A DNA stretch of 64,000 nucleotides from positions 5,982,501-6,046,500 of the forward strand of contig NZ_CP097800.1 of assembly GCF_000612545.2 (NCBI RefSeq), written 5' to 3'. This document shows positions 49,533 to 59,400 of this stretch, one piece after another. The translations under genes and the position numbers were made by a program. Positions within the stretch are counted from its first letter, which is position 1, and each line of letters opens with the position of its first letter. Source of the DNA: Streptomyces sp. PCS3-D2. GTDB lineage: Bacteria; Actinomycetota; Actinomycetes; Streptomycetales; Streptomycetaceae. The notes under the pieces are model-generated. The model was not told the origin of the DNA, made no database searches, and worked only from the letters and a program-made list of their open reading frames with translations.

Positions 49533-50702
49533 GTGTCCTTCGTACCCACCGATCCGCTCGGGCTCGACGAGCTCCTCGGGCCCGAGGACCTCGCCGTCCG
49601 GGACACCGTCCGCAGCTGGGCGGCCGACCGCGTGCTGCCGTACGTCGCCCAGTGGTACGAGAGCGGGGAGCTGCCCGCGATCCGCGAGCTGGCCCGCGAG
49701 CTCGGCGCCATCGGGGCGCTCGGGATGTCCCTGGAGGGGTACGGGTGCGCCGGTGCCAGCGCCGTGCAGTACGGCCTGGCCTGCCTGGAGCTGGAGGCGG
49801 CCGACTCCGGCATCCGCTCGCTGGTCTCCGTGCAGGGGTCGCTGGCCATGTACGCGATCTGGAAGTACGGCTCCGAGGAGCAGAAGCAGCGCTGGCTGCC
49901 CGGCATGGCGGCCGGCGAGCTGATCGGCTGCTTCGGGCTGACCGAGCCCGACGTGGGGTCGGACCCGGCCGCGATGCGCACCTACGCCAAGCGCGACGGC
50001 ACGGACTGGGTGCTGAACGGCCGCAAGATGTGGATCACCAACGGCTCCGTCGCGGCGGTGGCCGTGGTGTGGGCGCAGACCGACGACGGGATCCGCGGCT
50101 TCGCGGTGCCCACCGACACCCCCGGCTTCTCCGCGCCGGAGATCAAGCACAAGTGGTCGCTGCGGGCCAGCGTCACCAGCGAGCTGGTCATGGACGAGGT
50201 ACGGCTGCCCGCCGACGCCGTGCTGCCGCTCGTCACCGGGCTCAAGGGGCCGCTGGGCTGTCTCAGCCACGCGCGGTACGGGATCGTCTGGGGGTCCATG
50301 GGTGCGGCGCGGGCCAGTTTCGAGGCCGCGCTCGACTACGCCAGGACGAGGGAGCAGTTCGGCAGGCCGATCGGCGGCTTCCAACTCACCCAGGCCAAGC
50401 TGGCGGACATGGCGCTCGAACTCCACAAGGGCATCCTGCTCGCCCACCACCTGGGTCGGCGGATGGACGCGGGCACCCTGCGGCCGGAGCAGATCAGCTT
50501 CGGCAAGCTCAACAACGTCCGCGAGGCCATCGAGATCTGCCGCACCGCGCGGACCATTCTCGGCGCCAACGGGATCTCGCTCGAATACCCCGTCATGCGG
50601 CACGCCACCAACCTCGAATCGGTCCTCACCTACGAGGGCACCGTCGAGATGCACCAGCTGGTGCTGGGCAAGGCGCTCACCGGTCTGGACGCCTTCCGGT
50701 GA
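49533..50702 (+). CDS. Acyl-CoA dehydrogenase (glutaryl-CoA dehydrogenase-like)
   Basis: The 389-residue flavoenzyme shows GCFGLTEPDVGSDPAAMRT and KMWITNG (FAD/substrate regions), YARTREQFGRPIGGFQLTQ, and YEGTVEMHQLVLGKALTG, where the Glu of YEGT is the catalytic base position of glutaryl-CoA dehydrogenases. It would oxidise glutaryl-CoA or a short acyl-CoA in lysine or tryptophan breakdown. GTG 49533 follows GGGAGG by four bases. It converges with sepF, nine bases apart. Confidence 0.92.
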   Translation: MSFVPTDPLGLDELLGPEDLAVRDTVRSWAADRVLPYVAQWYESGELPAIRELARELGAIGALGMSLEGYGCAGASAVQYGLACLELEAADSGIRSLVSVQGSLAMYAIWKYGSEEQKQRWLPGMAAGELIGCFGLTEPDVGSDPAAMRTYAKRDGTDWVLNGRKMWITNGSVAAVAVVWAQTDDGIRGFAVPTDTPGFSAPEIKHKWSLRASVTSELVMDEVRLPADAVLPLVTGLKGPLGCLSHARYGIVWGSMGAARASFEAALDYARTREQFGRPIGGFQLTQAKLADMALELHKGILLAHHLGRRMDAGTLRPEQISFGKLNNVREAIEICRTARTILGANGISLEYPVMRHATNLESVLTYEGTVEMHQLVLGKALTGLDAFR

Positions 50703-50711
50703 GAGCCCCGC

Positions 50712-51161
50712 TCAGCTCTGGTTGAAGAAGTCGCGCGAGCGGCCGCCGGGCTCGCCGCTCACGATCTGGGTGTCGGCCGGGGTCAGCAGGAAGACCCTGG
50801 TCGCCACCCGCTCGATGGAACCGCGCAGACCGAAGGTCAGTCCGGCCGCGAAGTCGACGACGCGCTTCGCGTCGGTCGGGTCCATCGACGACAGGTTGAC
50901 GATGACCGGGACCCCGTCGCGGAACAGCTCGCCGATGCCGCGCGCGTCCCGGAACCCGTCCGGGGTGACGGTCGCGATCCGGCGGCCGTGCTCCACGGCC
51001 GACTCGGAGGCCACCTTGACGCGGGGGTCGGTCACCCACTGGTCACCGGGGCCCGCGACGGAACCGTGGGCGGCCTCCGCGTAGTCGTCGTCGTAGTAGC
51101 GCTCGTCGTCGCTGTCCTCCACGAGACCCAGCCAGGCACTCGCCTTGCGCACCGAACCCAT
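50712..51161 (-). CDS. sepF: SepF-family cell-division protein
   Basis: The 149-residue protein has the SepF order: N-terminal membrane-binding helix ([16 protein letters not shown]), acidic linker ([11 protein letters not shown]), then the alpha/beta domain with [20 protein letters not shown] and [18 protein letters not shown]. SepF anchors FtsZ to the membrane. Streptomyces have several SepF paralogues; this one lies away from the dcw cluster, so it is an extra copy that may act in sporulation septa or other Z-ring events. Confidence 0.93.
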   Translation of the reverse strand: MGSVRKASAWLGLVEDSDDERYYDDDYAEAAHGSVAGPGDQWVTDPRVKVASESAVEHGRRIATVTPDGFRDARGIGELFRDGVPVIVNLSSMDPTDAKRVVDFAAGLTFGLRGSIERVATRVFLLTPADTQIVSGEPGGRSRDFFNQS

Positions 51162-51445
51162 GGACTGCCTCCTTTCACCGCGGTCAGTCTGTCTTTCTCT
51201 CCGCTGCCCCTATGCTCGTCCATGATGCTGACAACGCGCCAAGTGGATAGTCGCCGCGCAGGGGTTTCGTGACGGTACTGGTGCAGAACACCCGTTGCAC
51301 GGTCAAGGATCCTGGTGGCTACCGCTGCTGACTGAGTGAAAATAAGACCGCCGCCGCCGTACGGGTGGGCCGCGGGGGCGTACGGGTGAAACGCGGGTCG
51401 ATACGATGCCCGCCAGGCACGCGTACGACACACGGGGGAAGCAGC

Positions 51446-52822
51446 TTGTTCGGCATAGTCAGACCGTGCACGCACCGGCTGGGAGAGCGGTTCAGAGCGG
51501 AGTGGATGGCCCATCTGTGCGGGCTGTGCCTGGCACTTCGGGGAGATCACGGGCAGTTCGCCCGGATCGTCACGAACTATGACGGGTTGCTCATCTCTGT
51601 TTTGACGGAGGCTCAGTCCGGTCCGGCACCCGGCAACCGGCGCACCGCGGGCCCCTGCCCGCTGCGCGGGATGCGCACCGCCGCGGTGGCCAACGGCGAG
51701 GGCGCCCGGCTCGCGGCCGCCGTCTCGCTGGTCCTGGCCTCCGCCAAGGTGCGCGACCACGTGGCCGACCGGGACGGGCTGTTGGCCCGCGCCCCGATCG
51801 CCGCCGCCGCGCGCAAGGTGGCCCGCGGCTGGGACCGGGCCGGTGCGCGCACCGGTGCCTCGCTCGGCTTCGACACCGCGGTGCTCGTGGACGCCGTCGA
51901 CCGGCAGGCGGGCATCGAGACCCTGGCCGGCCCCGGCACCCCGGTGCTCGTCGTGACCGAGCCGACGGAGACCGCGACGGCCGCCGCCTTCGCGTACACC
52001 GCGCAGCTGGCCGGCCGGCCGGGCAACGCCCCGGCGCTGGCGGAGGCGGGCCGGTACTTCGGGCGGCTCGCCCACCTGCTGGACGCGGTGGAGGACCGGG
52101 TCTCCGACGCGCAGGCGGGCGCGTGGAACCCGCTGACCGCCACGGGGACCCCGCTCGCCGAGGCCCGCCGGCTCTGCGACGACGCCCTGCACGGCATCAG
52201 GCTGGCACTGGGCGAGGTCGAGTTCGCCGACGCGGGGCTCGCCCACCAGCTGCTGGTGCACGAGCTGCGCACCTCGGTGGACCGGGCCTTCGGAACCATG
52301 AGCTGCGGCCACACCGCCACCGCCTCGGCCGGGCAGGGCCCGAACCCGTACGGCGCGAACCCGTACGGCGCGAACCCGTACGACGGCGGGAACGGCGGCA
52401 ACCCCTACGGCGGCAACCCCTACGGCGCGGGCTCCCGCGGGGTGAACACCCCACAGGCGCCGGGCGGCCCGCCGCCCGCGAGGTCCGGCGGCGAGTCGGG
52501 TGGCGGGTTCGGCGGCGACGGGTTCGGCGGCGGGGGTGACGGGTTCGGCGGTCTCGGCGGCGGGAGCCGGCAGCCGCAGCGCCCGCGCCGCGGCCTGCTG
52601 GCCGGCTGTGCGGTGGCCATCGGGCTCTTCTGCACCTGTCAGATCTGCTGCACCGAGCACGAGGGCCCCTGGTCGCGCAAGAAGCGGGACCCGTGGTGCG
52701 ACTTCTGCGAGTGCTGTGACTGCTGCGGGCCGAACTCCTCGGGGGCCGGGGGTTCCGGAGGAGGCTCCGGTGGTGGCGACGGCGGCTGCTGCGACTGCAA
52801 CTGCGGCTGCTGTTGCGACTGA
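51446..52822 (+). CDS. DUF5685 protein with Cys-rich C-terminus
   Basis: The 458-residue protein begins at TTG 51446 with GGGGAA upstream. Its start FGIVRPCTHRLGERFRAEW and MAHLCGLCLALRGDHGQFAR match DUF5685 as I know it, with several conserved Cys and His (CTH, HLCGLC, PCPLRGM) that could bind metal. Residues ~300-385 are Gly/Asn/Pro-rich repeats (NPYGA units). After a hydrophobic stretch CAVAIGLFCTCQICC comes a Cys cluster ending WCDFCECCDCCGP and GCCDCNCGCCCD. It may be a metal-handling membrane or surface protein; function unknown. Confidence 0.85.
   Translation: MFGIVRPCTHRLGERFRAEWMAHLCGLCLALRGDHGQFARIVTNYDGLLISVLTEAQSGPAPGNRRTAGPCPLRGMRTAAVANGEGARLAAAVSLVLASAKVRDHVADRDGLLARAPIAAAARKVARGWDRAGARTGASLGFDTAVLVDAVDRQAGIETLAGPGTPVLVVTEPTETATAAAFAYTAQLAGRPGNAPALAEAGRYFGRLAHLLDAVEDRVSDAQAGAWNPLTATGTPLAEARRLCDDALHGIRLALGEVEFADAGLAHQLLVHELRTSVDRAFGTMSCGHTATASAGQGPNPYGANPYGANPYDGGNGGNPYGGNPYGAGSRGVNTPQAPGGPPPARSGGESGGGFGGDGFGGGGDGFGGLGGGSRQPQRPRRGLLAGCAVAIGLFCTCQICCTEHEGPWSRKKRDPWCDFCECCDCCGPNSSGAGGSGGGSGGGDGGCCDCNCGCCCD
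52341..52425 (+). repeat. in-frame repeat encoding NPYG units
   Basis: AACCCGTACGGCGCG is repeated in tandem and followed by AACCCCTACGGCGGC copies, encoding NPYGA/NPYGG inside the DUF5685 protein. The change of synonymous bases between the two halves shows two separate duplication events. Confidence 0.9.
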
Positions 52823-54023
52823 GTCCGCCGAGTCCCTGAATTCGCGTCAGCTGCACGCGCCCGGACGGCGTATGCCGGGATTCCCGTCCGGGCGGGCGTG
52901 GAAGGGCTGAGCGGGATGAGCGATGACGCAGACGATCCGCACGCGGCCGGGCGGATGCGGCGCGGGCGCGGTGCCGTGACGGAGGGCACCGCACCCGTCC
53001 GGCGCGACCTCCTCGCGCCGGGTGGCCTCCGCCCCGCCAACGGATACCCGGAAGGTCGAATTCCGGCCGTTCCGGCCCCACGAGACCCCTCCTCGGGCCG
53101 CTGCCCGGGCCCCGGCCCCCGCGGCACCGGGCACCGTGCCCCGCCGTGTCTCCCGGCGTACCGCGTGGGCCCGGCGGGCGGGCGGCCCACCGCCTCGCCG
53201 ACCCGGGGAGGCCGCACGACGTCCGACGCCGCGGGGCCCGCGCCCGGGATGGCCGGCGGCGCCGGGCGCAGGGGTTCCCGCAGTGTCCGCGCCGGCGCCG
53301 CGCCCCGGACCGCCACCCCCGCCGCGGACCGCGCGCCGCGCGGCGGTGCGCCCGCCGCGGACGGGTCCGTCCCGGCCGCCGGGTCCGTTCCGCCGGCACG
53401 GTTCCGGCTTCCGTCCGCGCCCCTCCGGGCGGCCGCCGGCCGGCACGAAAAGCGTTGGGCGGCGGGTGCCTTCGTCCTCGTCACCGGCGGTGCCGAGCCC
53501 TTCCGGAACGTACCCGCGACCCCGCGGCCGGGACGTTCCCGGTCGTCCGCGAGCGACCGCACCGTCCCGGCGGCGTACTCCGGGGGGTGCTCGCGCGGTT
53601 CCCGCGGAGAGCCGCTCGGCCGCCCGGCGGGCGCCGGGGTGGTGCTGCGGGCCGCCAGCGGCGTCCCGTGCCGGTGCGGCCGTCACCCCGCGGGCCGCCC
53701 GCGGGCCGGCATATCCGGGGCGCGGGGCGCCGGTGCGGAGGCGGCCGGACCGGATCCCGCCGCGCCACCCGACCGCGCCGTCGCGCACTCCTTCCCCCGC
53801 CCCTCGCACCGCCCACCGGAACACGCAGCCCCGCACGGTGAGAGGCGGCGCGGGGAGGCCGAAACCCGCTCTTGCGACCGGTATCCGACGACAGGACACT
53901 CCCGACAGCGCTTGTCAGGGGCACGGCCAGAGTCCATGCGCCCGCCGTGCCCCCGGCTGCGCCTCACGGGCTCCGGCACCCCCACGACCGTCGGGCCCCC
54001 GACCCTCTCCAGGAGGACGAAAA
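52823..54023. other. 1.2-kb very G+C-rich gap without a convincing gene
   Basis: The G+C content here looks even higher than that of neighbouring genes. Several long frames overlap on both strands, but they are Pro/Arg/Gly/Ala-rich, lack hydrophobic cores or motifs, and none shows the usual third-position G/C excess over positions one and two. I therefore call no gene. Near 53820-53990 the text becomes less extreme and may hold the promoter of the protease gene. It could be a decayed gene. Confidence 0.55.
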
Positions 54024-54908
54024 GTGAGGATCAAGCGCACCACCCGCAACAGGCTGCTCGCGGTGGCCACCGGCCTGGCCGCCGCCGCAGCGCTCGCCGC
54101 TCCCAACGCGGCGAACGCGGCCCCGAAAGACGGAGGATTCAGCGCCGACCGGCTCGCCACGGCCGGCGCCTCCGTCCTGCGGGCCGACGTAGCGGGCACC
54201 GCCTGGCACGCCGACCCCGCCACCGGCACCCTCGTGGTCTCCGCCGACTCCACCGTCTCCGCCGCCGCCCTCGCGAGAATCAAGCGTGAGGCCGGAACCG
54301 AGGCCGGAGCCCTGCGCATCGAGCGCATCCCGGGCAAACTCACCAAGCTCGCCTCGGGCGGGGACGCCATCTACGCCAACAGCTGGCGCTGCTCGCTCGG
54401 CTTCAACGTCCGCAGGGGAAGCACCTACTACGCCCTGACCGCCGGGCACTGCACCGACGGCGCGGGCACCTGGTGGACCAACTCCGCCCGCACGAACGTC
54501 CTCGGCTCCACGACCGGGTCGAGCTTCCCGAACAACGACTACGGCCTCATCAAGTACGCCAGCAACACGCCCACACCGCCCGGGACCGTCGGCAGCCAGG
54601 ACATCACCAGCGCGGTCAACGCCACGGTCAACATGTCCGTGACCCGGCGCGGCTCCACCACCGGCATCCACAGCGGCCGGGTGACCGGCCTCAACGCCAC
54701 CGTCAACTACGGCGGCGGCGACATCGTGTACGGCATGATCCGCACCAACGTGTGCGCCGAGCCCGGCGACAGCGGCGGCCCGCTCTACTCGGGCACCCGC
54801 GCCGTCGGCCTCACCTCCGGCGGCAGCGGCAACTGCTCCTCCGGCGGTACGACCTTCTTCCAGCCCGTGGTCGAAGCGCTCAACGCCTACGGGGTCAGCG
54901 TCTACTGA
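54024..54908 (+). CDS. Secreted chymotrypsin-like serine protease (streptogrisin family, S1E)
   Basis: The 294-residue preproprotein has a signal peptide (residues 1-~32, RRLLAVATG-type with [11 protein letters not shown]) and a ~80-residue propeptide. The mature enzyme starts near residue 115 ([16 protein letters not shown]). The triad is His142 (TAGHC), Asp172 (NNDYG) and Ser250 (PGDSGGPLY); Cys pairs (123/143, 244/271) fit streptogrisins. It is autoactivated after export. GTG 54024 has AGGAGG seven bases upstream. The propeptide is short like that of streptogrisin A/B types. Confidence 0.95.
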   Translation: MRIKRTTRNRLLAVATGLAAAAALAAPNAANAAPKDGGFSADRLATAGASVLRADVAGTAWHADPATGTLVVSADSTVSAAALARIKREAGTEAGALRIERIPGKLTKLASGGDAIYANSWRCSLGFNVRRGSTYYALTAGHCTDGAGTWWTNSARTNVLGSTTGSSFPNNDYGLIKYASNTPTPPGTVGSQDITSAVNATVNMSVTRRGSTTGIHSGRVTGLNATVNYGGGDIVYGMIRTNVCAEPGDSGGPLYSGTRAVGLTSGGSGNCSSGGTTFFQPVVEALNAYGVSVY

Positions 54909-54935
54909 CCGATGCCCCGCGCGCCCCTGTCGGCA

Positions 54936-54974
54936 CCCTGGACGTCCTCCCGCCTTCTGAGAGGATGTCCAGGG
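54936..54974 (+). terminator. terminator after the protease gene
   Basis: CCCTGGACGTCCTC (54936-54949) pairs with GAGGATGTCCAGGG (54961-54974), one G-T pair included, around an 11-base loop. It separates the protease gene from the SLOG gene. Confidence 0.8.
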
Positions 54975-55006
54975 CGGCCGTGTCCCCGGGGGAAGCAGGT
55001 TCCTGC

Positions 55007-55486
55007 ATGAAACGCATTGGCGTGACCGGGCACCGGTCCATCCCGGACGCGGTGCTCGGCCATGTGGAGAGCGGCCTGCGGACCGTACTGGGCGGCCACG
55101 AAGGGCCGCTGGAGGCCCTCTCCAGCCTCGCCGACGGAGCGGACCAGCTCTTCGCGGCCATCGCGCTCGAATGCGGCGCCGACCTCACCGTGGTGATCCC
55201 CAGCGAGGACTACGAGGAGGGCTTCGACGGCGCCGAAGCGCTCGACCGCTACCGGCGGCTCAGGCTCCGGGCCACCCAGGAGATCCGGATGGACTTCGCA
55301 CGCTCCACGGACGAGGCCTACTACGCCGCGGGCACCTACATCGCCGACTCCTGCGACCGGCTCGTCGCCGTCTGGGACGGCCGGCCCGCCCGCGGCCACG
55401 GCGGCACCGCCGAGATCGTGGCCTACGCCCGGGCCCTCGGCAAGCCGGTCACCGTCCTGTGGTGCGAGGGCGTGACCCGGGACTGA
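55007..55486 (+). CDS. SLOG-domain nucleotide-binding protein
   Basis: The 159-residue protein starts MKRIGVTGHRSI (the GxTGHR loop), has SLADGADQLFAAIALECGAD and VVIPSEDYEEGF, then YYAAGTYIADSCDRLVAVWD and GHGGTAEIVAYARALGKPV. This is the pattern of small SLOG (LOG/DprA-superfamily) proteins, which bind nucleotides or nucleotide-derived signals and are predicted sensors in bacterial conflict systems. ATG 55007 is chosen; an upstream ATG at 54964 overlaps the terminator stem. It converges with the SLATT gene, 25 bases apart. A link between the two is inferred from family knowledge and position only. Confidence 0.8.
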   Translation: MKRIGVTGHRSIPDAVLGHVESGLRTVLGGHEGPLEALSSLADGADQLFAAIALECGADLTVVIPSEDYEEGFDGAEALDRYRRLRLRATQEIRMDFARSTDEAYYAAGTYIADSCDRLVAVWDGRPARGHGGTAEIVAYARALGKPVTVLWCEGVTRD

Positions 55487-55511
55487 GCCACCCCCTCCCA
55501 CCACCGGTACC

Positions 55512-56420
55512 TCAACTGCTGTGCCGGGCCAGCCAGTCCGTGTGCTGCGGCGAGACGTACCGCTCGGTCTCGTACACCGACGAGGGCCACTGGGACTCGG
55601 TGATGGTCGTCTGCATCACCACCATCATCGCCGCGAGGTCCTGCTCGATCAGCGTGTGCGCCTCGATCAGCGGGTGGTGGCGGCGCACCTCGTTCCAGGC
55701 GATGCCGGCTGCCGCCGCCGTGCTCAGCAGCCCCGTCAGACCCGCCCCCGGACCCGAGCCGAACGCCCTCATCAGGGCGAACAGCAGCGCCAGACAGGTC
55801 AGGAGGACGATCGTCCACGACCACAAGGCCGTCGCCCGCCGGGACACCTCCGTGCGCCGCCGATACCAGTTGCGCTGCTCGATCAGCCGGTCCCGGACGT
55901 ACGTCTCCCGCCGCACGTGGTAGTTCGTGCCGCGCAGCCGGTGCATCGCGCCGGTGATCTCCGCGCCCTCCGGCACCGCGCCGGCCGTGCGCGGATCCTC
56001 CCAGCCCATCTTCCGCAGCTCGGCCAGCCCGGCCTCCAGACGGGTCCGGTAGGTCTCGCCCGGATCGTCCACGTCACTGCCGAACGGCGCACCGTGGACC
56101 GCGTACCGCCAGGCGAGCGACTTGATGAACTCCGCCGCGCTGCGGTTGAGCTGCCACTGCGGGCGGGCCCGGCGCCTGGTCGCCCGCATGCCGACGACCA
56201 GCACCCCCGCGTAACAGAGCACGCTCAGCAGCGCGAACAGGTGCAGCGAGCCGAGCTCCGGCCCCGGCGGCAGCGCGGCGGCACCCGCAGCCGCGACGAG
56301 CAGCAGCAGTTGGCTCCTCGTGGCCTGCGTGGACTCCCGCTGCCGGGAGATCGCCGCCTGGTCCGTGTGGTGGAAGAGGGCCGGCAGGTCCTCGTTCCGA
56401 AAGGTCATGCTGTCGGTCAC
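55512..56420 (-). CDS. SLATT/DUF4231 membrane protein
   Basis: The 302-residue protein has two hydrophobic hairpins: residues ~37-50 with ~58-78, and ~198-217 with ~227-241. Between them lie Arg-rich helices (YHVRRETYVRDRLIEQRNWY). The RYAVHGAPFG and ETYRTRLEAGL segments match SLATT-type two-TM proteins (DUF4231), which are predicted pore-forming effectors that partner with SLOG or SMODS nucleotide sensors. GTG 56420 has a GAGGGGGG site upstream. It follows FxsT by 61 bases on the same strand, so it is probably the last gene of the fxs operon. Confidence 0.82.
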   Translation of the reverse strand: MTDSMTFRNEDLPALFHHTDQAAISRQRESTQATRSQLLLLVAAAGAAALPPGPELGSLHLFALLSVLCYAGVLVVGMRATRRRARPQWQLNRSAAEFIKSLAWRYAVHGAPFGSDVDDPGETYRTRLEAGLAELRKMGWEDPRTAGAVPEGAEITGAMHRLRGTNYHVRRETYVRDRLIEQRNWYRRRTEVSRRATALWSWTIVLLTCLALLFALMRAFGSGPGAGLTGLLSTAAAAGIAWNEVRRHHPLIEAHTLIEQDLAAMMVVMQTTITESQWPSSVYETERYVSPQHTDWLARHSS

Positions 56421-56481
56421 AACGCCCCCCTCGAATCGGGTGGCCGGCGACAGGGCCCCGGCCCCGTCGCCCGCCGTCGGA

Positions 56482-59400
56482 TCACACGGCGAGGGGCTCC
56501 AGGTCCCGGTGGACCCGCCGCTCGTCCCGTGCGTACCGGGTCAGGCTGTGGTCCTCGCCGAGCATCCTGGCCAGTTCGACCACCGCCTCGGTCCGCACCC
56601 GGGCCGCTTCCTCCGTGCGGCCCATCGAGTCCAGGCTCACCGCCATGTTGGAACTGCTCGCCAGGGTCTCCGGGTGGAGCGCACCGAGCGCCTCGCGCAG
56701 CCGCGGCACCGCGAGGCGCTCCAGCTCCAGGGCCCCCTCCGGGTCGCCCTGGTCGGCCCGGGCGTTGGCCAGGTTGATCGTGGCGAAGGCGGTGTGCGGG
56801 TGATCCGCGCCCAGCACCTCCCGCATCAGCCGGATCGTCTGCCGCAGCATCACCTCCGCCTGCTCCGCCGCCCCGGTGCCCCAGAGGAAGACCGCCAGGT
56901 TGTTCACGGCCGCGAGCGTGTACGGGTGCCGCTCGCCCGGGACCTTCATGTACTCGTCCACCGCCTCCTGCGCCAGGTCCCGCGCCCCGCCCGGGTCGCC
57001 GGTCGCGAACAGGTCCGAGGCCAGGTTCAGTTCGCAGGAGAGCAGGTCCGGGTTGACCGAGGTGTACTTGGCCCGGTAGCGGGCCCGGGTGGCCGTGGTG
57101 AGCCGCAGGGCGTCCTCCAGCTGGCCGGCCCGGCGCAGCGACACCGCCAGGTTCTTCGCCGCCGACAGGGTGCCGGGGAAGCCCCGCCCCAGCGTCCGCT
57201 TGTAGATCTCGTACGTCCGGCTGAGCAGCTGCACCGAGTCCTCGTACCGGCCCACCTCGCGCAGGTCGCGGGCGAGGTTCTGCGCGGACGACAGGGTGTA
57301 GGGGTGCTCCGGGCCCAGCACCTCCGTGCGCAGGTCGTACACCTCCTGGTCGATCTCGCGGGCCCTGCTGTACTGGCCCACCAGCCGCAGGTTCAGCGCC
57401 AGGTTGTTCGCGGCGGCCAGGGTGCGCGGATGCGCCTCGTGGAAGATCTGGCTGAACCCCTCGTGGGCCTCGGTCGCCAGCTCCATGGCCTGCGCGTACT
57501 GGCCCAGCGCGCCCAGCGTGTTGGCCAGACCGCTCGTCGTCATGTAGGTGTGCGGGTGCGAGGGGCCCAGGACCGCCTTCTGCCGCTCCAGGGTGATCTC
57601 GTCCAGCTCCTTCGCCTCCACGAACCGGCCCTGCGAGCGCAGGATGTTCGACAGGTGGAAACGCAGGTACAGGTACTGAAGGTCGTCGTTGCCCAGCATC
57701 TCCTTCCAGGCCTCGCGCAGCTCCTCGCCGAGCTGGTAGGCGGCCTTGAAGTCACCGCGCTTCCAGAGGTAGCGGACCCGGTCGATCAGCAGCCTGCGCG
57801 TCTCCGGTTCCTTGCAGTACCGGGCCTCGGACGGGGTGAGGTGCGACCAGATGGTGTTGAACCGCGGCCACGTCTCCGGGTTGTCGATCGGCTCGTCGTC
57901 GTCCGGCCGGGCACCGGCCAGGATCCGGTGGACGGCGTGCCGGGCCTCCCGCTGCTCCTCCTCCGGCATCTGCGACCGGATCACGGCCTGCACCAGCCGG
58001 TGCACCTGGATGCTGTTGCTGACCTGGTCGACCTTGGCCAGCGCGAACCGGCCGATCTCCCGGATCACCCGGCCCAGCACCAGCTTCTCCTGGAGCGAGG
58101 CGTCGTACGGCTTGAGGGCGTCGATCATCTCCTTGCTGTAGAGCAGGTTCGCCGAGATCGGCTCGGGCGCCAGGAAGGCACACAGCTGCAGCAGCCGCAC
58201 AGCGGCCGGCGAACGGGACTGGAGCCGCTCTATGGAGATGTTCCAGGTGGCGGCCACCGGCTCCGGGTATCCGGGCGGCTGGTTGAGGGCCAGCACGCTC
58301 GCCGCCTGCTGGGCCAGCTGCTCCAGGTACGCGGCCACCGGGGTTGCGGTCTCCGCGATCCAGGCACCCGCCTGCTCGACCGCCAGCGGCAGGTCGCCCA
58401 CCGCGATCGCCACCTGCTCGGCGTCGTCCGTGGTGAGCCCGGGGGCCCGGCGCTGGAGGTGCTCGACGGACTCCTCGCGCAGGAACACGTCCACCGGGAG
58501 CGCGTCGCCGTACTGCGACCAGGACTGGTTGCGGGAGGTCACCAGCACGTGCCCCGGACCGCCCGTCGGGAAGAACCGCTTCAGGGCCTCCGGATCGTCC
58601 GCGTTGTCGAAGACCAGCAGCCACCGGGAGGAGGGCACCCCGCGCCGCAGCAGGTCGATCGCCTCCTGTGAGGCGGCCGCCATGTCCTCGCCCGTCTGCA
58701 CCCCCAGCCGTACGGCCAACTCCGCGAGCGCGGCGACCACGTCGTCGGTCTGCTCCGAGGAGATCCACCACACCAGGTCGTAGTCGGCCATGAACCGGTG
58801 CACGTACTCCAGGGCCACCTGGGTCTTGCCGACGCCGCCGAGGCCGAACAGGGTCTGCGGCTGCGGGAGCACCACGGCCATGCCGCCGCCGAGCTGGTCG
58901 CGCATCCGCTCCAGCACCATGCTGCGCCCGGTGAACCCGGGATTGCGGGGCGGAGCGTTCCAGATCTTCGGAACCGTCCCCGGGAAGCGGGGCCCGGCGT
59001 GCGAGGAGCCTGCCACGCTGTCCGGCAGGGCCATGGGCCGCTCCACCGCGCGCAGCAGGGCGGCGGTGGCGTGCACCTCGTCGAGCCGGAAGAGGTCCAC
59101 CGGGTTGCGGTCGATGTACGGCGTGGACAGCCGCACGTCGCCCACCCTCAAGGGCACCAGCTGGCGCCGGCCCCCGGTCGGGTCCTCGGCGGCCGCCCGC
59201 TCCCACACGTCCACGGCCCGGGCGGACTTCAGGTAGGCCGTGGAGAGCAGCACCACCGTGCGCGCGGCGGTGTCGACGCTGATGCCCGTGCCGCCGCCCA
59301 GGGTGTCCCCCGCGGAGCCTGTGCCGCCCGACGGCGGCGGCCGCTCGGCCGAGACGTCCTTGGGCACCACCCGGAAGCCCGCCCGGGTGAGCACCGACTC

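Noticed and set aside
52847-53899. Long overlapping frames on both strands between the DUF5685 and protease genes
   Set aside because: They are Pro/Arg/Gly-rich, lack domains and hydrophobic cores, and show no third-position G/C preference.
53022-54023. N-terminal extension of the streptogrisin-type protease
   Set aside because: The extension has no features, while GTG 54024 has a perfect ribosome-binding site and begins a proper signal peptide.
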